Of a stretch of 64,000 nt of DNA, positions 31,847 through 38,788 are shown in pieces (the stretch's first letter is position 1; every line of letters starts with the position of its first letter). Source of the stretch: Pseudophaeobacter sp965641885 (GTDB taxonomy: Bacteria; Pseudomonadota; Alphaproteobacteria; Rhodobacterales; Rhodobacteraceae). The translations under genes and the position numbers were made by a program. The stretch lies in assembly GCA_965641885.1 (NCBI GenBank), contig CBFFKJ010000003.1, forward strand, positions 1 to 64,000, in the 5' to 3' direction. The notes beneath the pieces are model-generated. The model had not been told where the DNA came from and did no database searches. It saw only the letters and a program-made list of their open reading frames with translations.

Positions 31847-32664
31847 GGCGTCGCCTCCACCTGCCTGTAGCTGGCCAGAATATCCTGGTAGCGTCCCGAC
31901 TGCTGCAGCTGCGCCAGCCCCGCGTTAAACTGCATGGCATAGAGGCGGGAGCTCTCCAATGCGGGGGAGAATCCGATGTGCAGCGCGTCGACCTCACCGT
32001 ATGGCAGGATCTCGATCTGATCGGACAGCCCCAGACTGCGGGCGGTATAGATCAGCACCGACCGCTCCTCCAGCACCAGATCAATGCGACGGCTCATAAG
32101 CTTTCTCAGATTGCGGCCTGCCCCGTCCTCACCGCTGAGCAGTTGCACCCGAGTGGGGTCGGCCTTGTGGCGGGCGATATACTGCGCCAGGCTGGGGGCG
32201 TGCCGGTAATCCTGGACAGCGCCAAGCTGCAGCCCCTCCAGATCCTGTGGTCCGGTGACAGGGCGGGCTTCACCGCTGCGAAACGCCAGGCTTTCCTGAT
32301 GCAGGATCATCGGCGCGCTAAAGATCAGGTTGTTGATTTTGTAGAGGTCGGGGCCGATGATGCCATTGACCGCCCCGGTCTGGACCTGGGCCAGACTGCG
32401 CGACCAGCTGAGATTGGCATAGCGCACCTCGTGCCCAAAAAGAGCCAGCGCTTCGCGGGCGAGCTCTACCAGCAGGCCGGGACGCGGGCTGCCAGGGCTA
32501 CAGCTGAAGGGGCACCAGTGGCTGGCCCGCAACTCGATGACATCGGCACGGGCGGGCTGGCCGCCTGCCAGGAGCACAAACCCCAAGAGACCCACGCCTG
32601 CCGAACCCCAAAGGATCACGGACAGGGCTGGCAGTGCAGCTGTCAGAAAGCGGATAACCCACAT
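31843..32664 (-). CDS. Periplasmic solute-binding protein (SBP family 3) paired with the c-di-GMP enzyme
   Basis: A 273-residue secreted protein with a long N-terminal hydrophobic signal region ending near ARADVIEL. The body has the family-3 solute-binding layout: WCPFSCSPGSPRPGLLVELAREAL, GAVNGIIGPDLYKINNLIFSAPMI, LEGLQLGAVQDYRHAPSLAQYI and a C-terminal FNAGLAQLQQSGRYQDILASY. No ABC permease or ATPase lies nearby. Instead the stop overlaps the start of the GGDEF/EAL gene (ATGA), which points to a sensor role: ligand binding communicated to the periplasmic domain of that enzyme. The ligand is unknown. Confidence 0.82.
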   Translation of the reverse strand: MWVIRFLTAALPALSVILWGSAGVGLLGFVLLAGGQPARADVIELRASHWCPFSCSPGSPRPGLLVELAREALALFGHEVRYANLSWSRSLAQVQTGAVNGIIGPDLYKINNLIFSAPMILHQESLAFRSGEARPVTGPQDLEGLQLGAVQDYRHAPSLAQYIARHKADPTRVQLLSGEDGAGRNLRKLMSRRIDLVLEERSVLIYTARSLGLSDQIEILPYGEVDALHIGFSPALESSRLYAMQFNAGLAQLQQSGRYQDILASYRQVEATP

Positions 32665-33119
32665 GGCACATGACCCTTTGTCTCAACGCGTGGGCTGACT
32701 GTGACAAAAGATCGTTAAATGAACGTATGGCTAATTTGGCATATTGCCCCGGCTGCCACCGCAGCAGGGCGTTGAGAGCGAACAAATTAACTCAAAACTC
32801 AGGGTTGGTCTTTCTGTGTCGATCCGGGCTTTGTCGATCCGGGCTGGCTTTTGTCGGGTTTTGCTGATCTGAGTGTGACACGACAGTTTAAAAGTCTGAG
32901 TGTGACACGACAGTTTAAAAGACTGTGTAAAAGACGGTCTCCGGGCGCTTGCCTCTGGTCGCGGTCTGGTCGCGGTCAGGCCAAAGTCAGGGCAAAACCT
33001 GGCCAAAGGCGGGCCAAAATCTGGTCCGGCCCTGCCCTGTGTGGGCCCTCCTGCTGTACAGCTTTGTGCAGACCTGCGCGCCAAGGCGGGCAGAGATGGC
33101 CCTATACATGACGGAATGA
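32665..33119. other. Divergent intergenic region with tandem duplications
   Basis: 455 bases between the solute-binding protein (minus) and the DEAD-box helicase (plus). It contains a perfect 27-base duplication (32868-32921), a short duplication CGATCCGGGCT at about 32819-32845, and CTGGTCGCGGT twice near 32956-32978. No gene is evident. Promoters for both sides must lie here. Confidence 0.5.
32868..32921. repeat. Perfect 27-base tandem duplication
   Basis: The 27-base unit starting TCTGAGTGTGACACGACAG occurs at 32868-32894 and identically at 32895-32921; each copy ends TTTAAAAG. It contains GTGACAC, and its position upstream of two divergent genes makes a duplicated regulator site possible. 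Confidence 0.85.
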
Positions 33120-35354
33120 ATGGCCTATACGCGGCCAATTGCTGCCGGGGCTCTGCCCTTTGTGCGGCAGCTCTGGTTCGGCCTCAGCCCCAATAGAAAA
33201 GCAGATCATCTCTTGAAACAGACATTGGCTCTGGCGCTTGAGCGCCGTGGATATACATCTTTGACCCCCGTTCAGGAGGCGGTCTCCGACCCTGCCCTGT
33301 CCGGTGTTGACCTTTTGGTCTCAGCCCAGACAGGATCGGGCAAAACCGTGGGCTTTGGCCTTGCGATTGCCGACACCCTGCTGGGTGAGGACGAGAAATT
33401 CTCCTCCGCCGCAACCCCGCTGGCCCTGGTGATTGCGCCCACGCGTGAGCTTGCGATGCAGGTAAAGCGTGAACTGGCCTGGCTTTATGGCGAAGCCGGC
33501 GCGGTGATGGCCTCTTGTGTCGGTGGCATGGATATGCGCGACGAGCGCCGTGCGCTGGACCGGGGCGCCCATATCGTTGTGGCAACACCCGGCCGTCTGC
33601 GTGACCACATCATGCGCGGCTCTATCGATCTGTCCGACCTGCGCGCCGTGGTGCTGGACGAAGCCGATGAGATGCTGGACCTCGGTTTCCGTGAGGATCT
33701 CGAGTTCATCCTGGGCGAATCGCCCGACGAGCGCCAGACGCTGCTGTTCTCTGCCACCGTGCCGCCTGCCATTGCCGGTCTCGCCAAAAGCTATCAGCGC
33801 GATGCCAAGCGAATCTCGACCGTGGCCGAGAAATCGCAGCACAGCGATATCGAATACCAGGCGATGTCCGTGGCCGCGCGCGACGATGAAAACGCCATCA
33901 TCAACGTGCTGCGCTATTTTGAATCGCCCAATGCGATCGTCTTTTGCAACACCCGTGCCATGGTCAACCGGCTGCTGAGCCGCCTGTCCAACCGGGGCTT
34001 CTCTGTGGTTGCCCTCTCGGGTGAGCTGTCGCAGGCAGAGCGCTCTCATGCGCTGCAGGCGATGCGCGACGGGCGCGCCCGCGTCTGTGTGGCGACCGAT
34101 GTGGCGGCGCGCGGGATTGACCTGCCGAACCTCGATCTGGTGGTCCATGCCGAGCTGCCAAACAGCCACGAAACCCTGCTGCACCGCTCGGGCCGGACTG
34201 GCCGGGCCGGTCGCAAGGGCGTCAGCGCGCTGATCGTGCCACCAAAATCCCTGCGCAAAGCCGAGCGTCTTTTGAAGATGGCCAAGCTGCAGGCAACCTG
34301 GGACAACGCCCCCTCGGCGGACGCGATCAAGGCCCGTGACGGCGAGCGCATGCTGACCGATCCCGCCTGGAGCGAGACACCTGCCGCCAGCGACGAGGCG
34401 ATGATCGCCAAGCTGGCCGAGGAATTCTCGCCCCAGCAGCTGGCCGCCGCCTATCTGCGCCTGTGGAATGCCGGCCGCTCTGCTCCCGAAGAGCTCTCGG
34501 CTGCCAATGCCAAACCCGAGCCGCGCGCGCCCTTTGGGCCCAGCGTCTGGTTCTCGCTGGACACCGGTCGTGACAAGGGCGCCGACCCGCGCCGCCTACT
34601 GCCGATGCTGTGCCGTGCCGGCGACATCACCAAAAACGACATTGGTGCGATCCGCATTCAGCAAAATGAGAGCTATGCCGAGATCAGCGTCAAGCAGCTC
34701 GACGGCTTCCTGAAATCCATCGGCGACGCGATGGCGCTGGATGATGGCACCAAGCTGACCCGCCTGGACACGCCCCCCAACCTGCCCGCCGGCCGCCCTG
34801 CGGGTGGCCCCTCTGGTGGCCCGCGTAAATCCGGTGGCTATGAGGGCAAACGCCCGCAACGTGGATCGGATGGCCCCCGCGAGGGCGGCTATAAAGGCTC
34901 CCGCGACAGTGGCCCCCGAGATGGTGGCGGCTACAAGGACAAGAAACCCTATGGCGGTGACAAACCCCGTGGCGAAAAGTCTGGCGGCGATCGTTTTGAA
35001 CGTCCCGAGCGCAAAGAGCGCTCTGAGCGCCCCCGTCACAAGCCCGAAGCGCCGCGCGAACCCAATGCGGTGGTGACGCCAATGACACCCCGCAGCAAGC
35101 CGGCGCCAAAATCAGATGGCAAACCCGGCCCGCGCGCTGGGGCGTCTGATCCCGGCAAGAGCTGGCGCAAAGAGGGCGGCAAGCCTTCTGGTAAACCAGC
35201 TGGCAAGCCCGCAGGTAAATTCGCAGGCAAGCCCGGCGATGAGCGTGGCGGCAAAGGGACACCTCCGCCAAAGGGCAAAGCCAACAGCAAAAAGAACAAG
35301 GCCCGCGCCGCTGAGGCCAAAGCCGGCAAAGCCGCAAAGCCGCGCCGTCCCTAG
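33120..35354 (+). CDS. DEAD-box RNA helicase with RNA-binding domain and basic tail
   Basis: A 744-residue ATP-dependent RNA helicase. Motifs in order are the Q motif GYTSLTPVQ (44-52), AQTGSGKT (69-76), PTRELA, ATPGR, DEAD (180-183), SAT, ARGID and HRSGRTGRAGRKG. A DbpA-type RNA-binding domain follows (about 500-555, ITKNDIGAIRIQQNESYAEI). The last ~190 residues are a Gly/Lys/Pro/Arg-rich disordered tail. The ATG at 33120 is in frame, but an internal TTG at 33213 could be the true start because family conservation begins there. Helicases like this remodel rRNA or mRNA, often in the cold. Its presence on a plasmid is unusual. Confidence 0.9.
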   Translation: MAYTRPIAAGALPFVRQLWFGLSPNRKADHLLKQTLALALERRGYTSLTPVQEAVSDPALSGVDLLVSAQTGSGKTVGFGLAIADTLLGEDEKFSSAATPLALVIAPTRELAMQVKRELAWLYGEAGAVMASCVGGMDMRDERRALDRGAHIVVATPGRLRDHIMRGSIDLSDLRAVVLDEADEMLDLGFREDLEFILGESPDERQTLLFSATVPPAIAGLAKSYQRDAKRISTVAEKSQHSDIEYQAMSVAARDDENAIINVLRYFESPNAIVFCNTRAMVNRLLSRLSNRGFSVVALSGELSQAERSHALQAMRDGRARVCVATDVAARGIDLPNLDLVVHAELPNSHETLLHRSGRTGRAGRKGVSALIVPPKSLRKAERLLKMAKLQATWDNAPSADAIKARDGERMLTDPAWSETPAASDEAMIAKLAEEFSPQQLAAAYLRLWNAGRSAPEELSAANAKPEPRAPFGPSVWFSLDTGRDKGADPRRLLPMLCRAGDITKNDIGAIRIQQNESYAEISVKQLDGFLKSIGDAMALDDGTKLTRLDTPPNLPAGRPAGGPSGGPRKSGGYEGKRPQRGSDGPREGGYKGSRDSGPRDGGGYKDKKPYGGDKPRGEKSGGDRFERPERKERSERPRHKPEAPREPNAVVTPMTPRSKPAPKSDGKPGPRAGASDPGKSWRKEGGKPSGKPAGKPAGKFAGKPGDERGGKGTPPPKGKANSKKNKARAAEAKAGKAAKPRRP

Positions 35355-35410
35355 GCGTGAAAACGGCTCTAAAGCGGAATATATTCCTGCCTTAGAGCTG
35401 GGCTAGGTTT

Positions 35411-35452
35411 GAAAAAGGCCGCTGGCAGATCCCTCCGCCAGCGGCCTTTTTC
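35411..35452. terminator. Strong bidirectional terminator after the helicase gene
   Basis: A perfect 16-base stem (GAAAAAGGCCGCTGGC / GCCAGCGGCCTTTTTC) with a 10-base loop and T-runs in both directions, lying between the helicase and rpiB, which converge. Confidence 0.88.
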
Positions 35453-35459
35453 TTTGGAA

Positions 35460-35497
35460 TTTTTGCAGTTATGCGGGCTTTTTGCAGTTATGCGGGC
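35460..35497. repeat. Perfect 19-base tandem duplication
   Basis: TTTTTGCAGTTATGCGGGC is at 35460-35478 and again at 35479-35497, just before the rpiB stop. Confidence 0.85.
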
Positions 35498-35514
35498 AAT
35501 GCAGCTATCCAGCG

Positions 35515-35964
35515 CTAGCCTTCCAGCGCCGTGATCATGTCCACCCGTGTCGCGTGGCGGCCGCCCTCGAATTGCGCGGCAAGGAAAGCATCCACGACAT
35601 CAAGCGCCAGTCCTTCGCCCAGCACACGCACCCCAAGTGAGAGCATATTGGCATCGTTGTGTTCCCGGATCATGCGGGCTGAAAATGTGTCGGAGCAGAC
35701 GCCGCAACGGATGCCCTTTACCTTGTTCGCGGCCATCATGATGCCCTGACCGGTGCCACACAGGATGATGCCAAGGCGGCAATCGCCAGAGGCGACGAGC
35801 CGTGCTGCCGCTTCGCCGTGCTTGGGGTAATGCGTGCTCTCGGTCGTGGTCGGGCCGATATCGACGGCCTCCCAGCCAAGCGCTGTAATATGTTTGGCAA
35901 TGGCCTGACGAAGGTCAATGGCGGCATGGTCACTGGAAAGCGCGATGCGGGAGTTGGTTGTCAT
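35515..35964 (-). CDS. rpiB: Ribose-5-phosphate isomerase B family protein
   Basis: A 149-residue sugar-phosphate isomerase with ALSSDHAA at the N terminus, the catalytic-cysteine loop GIILCGTGQGI, and NDANMLSLGVRVLGEGLA. These are RpiB/LacA/LacB family signatures. ATG at 35964 has AGGA 10 bases upstream; an in-frame GTG at 35985 would add seven residues. Family members interconvert ribose and ribulose 5-phosphates, and some alphaproteobacterial members act on erythrose or other sugars, so the exact substrate is uncertain. It is convergent with the helicase and upstream of nothing obvious in its own direction. Confidence 0.88.
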   Translation of the reverse strand: MTTNSRIALSSDHAAIDLRQAIAKHITALGWEAVDIGPTTTESTHYPKHGEAAARLVASGDCRLGIILCGTGQGIMMAANKVKGIRCGVCSDTFSARMIREHNDANMLSLGVRVLGEGLALDVVDAFLAAQFEGGRHATRVDMITALEG

Positions 35965-36099
35965 GGAGACGTCGTCCTGTTTCACAAGGGAATATATCTG
36001 TTGAGCTCAAGGCAGCCATCGCCTGGTGTGTCGGCTGCCCGCTTTGGGATGCTAGTGCTGTGCCACAAGGGCAGGCCGTGCCAGCCTGCCCCGCCGCTG

Positions 36100-37443
36100 T
36101 CAGCTGGCGGCGGCCTCAACGGCGGCGGCGACCTCGGCCACGGTGGCATTCAGCAGGGATTCATCCTCGCATTCGGCCATCACCCGGATCAAAGGCTCGG
36201 TGCCGGATTTGCGAATGAGCAGACGGCCCTTGCCCTCTAATGCGGCCTCAGCGTCGCGAATGGCGGCCTGTACCGATGCCACCTCAAGCGGGGTCTGGCC
36301 GGCCGCAAAGCGCACGTTCTGCAACAGCTGCGGCACCGCCTCGAACTGGTGCAGCAGCGCCGAGGCAGGGGTGCCCGTTTCCACCATAGCCGCCAGCATA
36401 TGCAGCCCTGCCATCAGCCCGTCGCCGGTGGTGGCATAGTCGCTCATCACGATATGGCCGGATTGCTCGCCGCCCAGGTTAAAGCCGCCCTGGCGCATTT
36501 TTTCCACCACGTAGCGGTCTCCAACAGAGGTGCGTTCCAGCCGCACCCCCTGCCCCTGCAGATACCGTTCCAGCCCAAGGTTCGACATCACGGTGGCGAC
36601 CAGAGTATCGCCGGCCAGCAGACCCGCCTTGGCCCAGCGGGTTGCCAGCAGCGCCATCAGCTGGTCGCCATCGGCCACGCAGCCGGTCTCGTCGATCATG
36701 ATGACCCGGTCGGCATCGCCATCCAGGCAGATCCCCACATCTGCTCCATGTGCCACTACGGCGGCGGCGGCGGCTTCGGGCTGGGTCGAGCCACAGCCGC
36801 GGTTGATGTTCGTGCCATCGGGGGCCACCCCCAGCGGCACCACATCGGCGCCCAGCTCCCACAGCACCTCGGGGGCGGTGCGGTGTGCGGCGCCATTGGC
36901 GCAGTCCACCACCACCTTTAGCCCATCCAGGCGAATGTCGCGGGGCAGCGATGATTTAACCCGCTCACTGTAGCGAAAGCGCGCATCATCAATGCGTTTG
37001 GCGCGACCGATGTTTGACGCCTGGGCCGGCGCGACCCCGGCCTCGATCAGCGCTTCGATCTCCAGTTCCGCCTGGTCCGACAGCTTAAAGCCATCGGGGC
37101 CGAAAAATTTAATGCCATTGTCCTGCGCCGGGTTGTGACTGGCCGAGATCATCACGCCCAGATCCGCCCGCATGGAGCGCGTCATCAGCCCCACGGCAGG
37201 GGTTGGCACCGGCCCGAGCAACAAAACATTCATCCCCGTCGAGGTGAGGCCGGCGGTGAGCGCGCTTTCAAACATATAGCCAGACAGCCGGGTATCCTTG
37301 CCAATGACCACCCGGTGCACGCCCCCGGCCTCGCGGCGAAAATAGCGCCCCACGGCGGCGCCAATGCGCAGTGCCATATCGGCGGTCATGGGGTGAATAT
37401 TGGCGGTGCCGCGCACCCCATCGGTGCCAAAGAATTTGCGCAT
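36100..37443 (-). CDS. glmM: Phosphoglucosamine mutase
   Basis: A 447-residue phosphohexomutase converting glucosamine 6-phosphate to glucosamine 1-phosphate on the route to UDP-GlcNAc. It opens MRKFFGTDGVRGTANIHPMT, carries the phosphoserine loop ISASHNPAQDNGIKFFG near residue 100, the metal loop DGDADR near 243-248 and the substrate loop GEQSGH near 325. ATG at 37443 is the conserved start; the frame is open 31 codons further with no support. This is normally an essential chromosomal gene, so it is either an extra copy that boosts amino-sugar supply for the glycan or the only copy. Confidence 0.93.
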   Translation of the reverse strand: MRKFFGTDGVRGTANIHPMTADMALRIGAAVGRYFRREAGGVHRVVIGKDTRLSGYMFESALTAGLTSTGMNVLLLGPVPTPAVGLMTRSMRADLGVMISASHNPAQDNGIKFFGPDGFKLSDQAELEIEALIEAGVAPAQASNIGRAKRIDDARFRYSERVKSSLPRDIRLDGLKVVVDCANGAAHRTAPEVLWELGADVVPLGVAPDGTNINRGCGSTQPEAAAAAVVAHGADVGICLDGDADRVIMIDETGCVADGDQLMALLATRWAKAGLLAGDTLVATVMSNLGLERYLQGQGVRLERTSVGDRYVVEKMRQGGFNLGGEQSGHIVMSDYATTGDGLMAGLHMLAAMVETGTPASALLHQFEAVPQLLQNVRFAAGQTPLEVASVQAAIRDAEAALEGKGRLLIRKSGTEPLIRVMAECEDESLLNATVAEVAAAVEAAAS

Positions 37444-37640
37444 GTCTTTTGTCCCATCCCATGCCCTGACAACCAGAGCTGCGGCGCCAACCGCAGACCA
37501 GCCGCCTCTGGGCCATCGTCCATTTGTGAAGACCATAAAGCAGGGCGCAGGCGGCTATAAGCCCGAATTGCAGCCAAAGACCCCGGCTGACAGAATTCCA
37601 CCTGAGGCAAGCAAACTGAGGAAATTATTAGGCGCAAAAA

Positions 37641-37664
37641 GAAACGGGCCAAAAGGCCCGTTTC
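37641..37664 (-). terminator. Terminator after the yjbE-like gene
   Basis: GAAACGGGCC-AAAA-GGCCCGTTTC, a perfect 10-base stem; on the minus strand it is followed by TTTTTG. A second GC hairpin (GGCCGCC/GGCGGCC, 37678-37696) lies just before it. Confidence 0.8.
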
Positions 37665-37712
37665 AAAAACTCAGATCGGCCGCCCGAAAGGCGGCCAAAA
37701 GGCGCGCAGCAC

Positions 37713-37952
37713 TTAGTTGGTTGTTGTGGTGGTTGTGGTGGTGCCGGTGGCATCATCATCATTGCCTACAATGGCAAGGACAGCGGCCAGCCCCAGAACA
37801 CCAGCCGCGGCAGTGCCAGCGGTGATCCCAGCCAGACCGGTTGTCTTGGCAGTTGCAGTGGAGGTGGTTGCAGTGGCTGCAGGAGCGGCCTGTGCAGACA
37901 CAACAGTTGCGCTTGAGGCAACGATAAGGAAAGCGGCAAAGATCTGTTTCAT
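37713..37952 (-). CDS. yjbE: YjbE-like small exported protein
   Basis: A 79-residue protein: a signal peptide (MKQIFAAFLIVASSATVVSAQA), an Ala/Thr-rich mature part with a hydrophobic stretch GLAGITAGTAAAGVLGLAAVLAIV, and an acidic-then-poly-threonine end NDDDATGTTTTTTTTN. This layout is very close to YjbE of the enterobacterial yjbEFGH exopolysaccharide operon. ATG at 37952 has AAAGGAG upstream. It lies 125 bases downstream of the yjbF-like gene on the same strand. Its molecular role is unknown. Confidence 0.7.
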   Translation of the reverse strand: MKQIFAAFLIVASSATVVSAQAAPAATATTSTATAKTTGLAGITAGTAAAGVLGLAAVLAIVGNDDDATGTTTTTTTTN

Positions 37953-38077
37953 AATCCAAACTCCTTTGGAAATTCTATTTGATTGAACTCTAGGCGAGGT
38001 CAGCGAGCATTTCAACGAAAGGAATAGGCTGAAAACAGTTGATAAGTGGTTTTTTATGCGAGATGTGACTAAAAGGC

Positions 38078-38788
38078 TCAACTTGCCAGGTCGCGAATGC
38101 GCAAATATCCGATTCCCGGCCCGGCCCACTGGCGCGATTGCCAGAGTTTGGCGTCGCGGGAATCAATCCAGTAGTCATTGACCACCACACCTTTTGCCCC
38201 AATCCCTTCGCCGCCTTCGCAGTGTTCCTGCAGATGACGGGTGGCATAACGGATCCCGATGATCTCGATTGTTTCAGCCCCAAGATCGGTGACACTGCAG
38301 ACCATATTGAGCTGAAAGGCCTGATTGTCGCCGCCGCGCAGACTGTAGCTGCGGCCGCCGCCGCGCGCCGGTCCTGGCTGATCTGCAACCGCGGGCACCT
38401 CGGCCGACAGCAGATCATCTCCCAGACCATGGGTGGTCATCAGCATGCCGTTGCGAAAGGCCAGAGTCGCGTTGTCGCTGGAGCGCCAGATGGAGATTTC
38501 GCCCGGCAGATCATCCCTGCGGATCAGGTGCAGCCCCATATAGCCCGTGAGCGCCTCACGTTCGACCAGAACCTCGATATGTGGCTGGTCCAGTTGTTCA
38601 AGCAGAGCCCGGGTCACCACAAGTGGTTCCGGTTTGGGTTTACGCCACTGGGTGATTCTGGCGCCAATGACCTTGACCAGCTCCACGTCTGCGGTGGTTT
38701 CGGCCGGGCCTGTGCTGCAGGCCGACAGCGCCATCAGCGCAAGCAGGAGGCCCGCACGGGTGGCGGTTTTCCAACACCGAGATATCAT
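38078..38788 (-). CDS. yjbF: YjbF-like outer-membrane lipoprotein
   Basis: A 236-residue lipoprotein with a lipobox LMALSAC and lipidated cysteine at residue 24. The body has QPHIEVLVEREALTGYMGLHL, WRSSDNATLAFRNGMLMTTHGLGDDLLSA and a C-terminal WIDSRDAKLWQSRQWAGPGIGYLRI, all typical of the YjbF/GfcB family that accompanies polysaccharide export. The ATG overlaps the stop of the yjbH-like gene (ATGA), so translation is coupled. Confidence 0.85.
   Translation of the reverse strand: MISRCWKTATRAGLLLALMALSACSTGPAETTADVELVKVIGARITQWRKPKPEPLVVTRALLEQLDQPHIEVLVEREALTGYMGLHLIRRDDLPGEISIWRSSDNATLAFRNGMLMTTHGLGDDLLSAEVPAVADQPGPARGGGRSYSLRGGDNQAFQLNMVCSVTDLGAETIEIIGIRYATRHLQEHCEGGEGIGAKGVVVNDYWIDSRDAKLWQSRQWAGPGIGYLRIRDLAS

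Noticed and set aside
30605..31870. Plus-strand open frame of 421 codons
   Set aside because: Antisense to the GGDEF/EAL gene, whose motifs are unmistakable.
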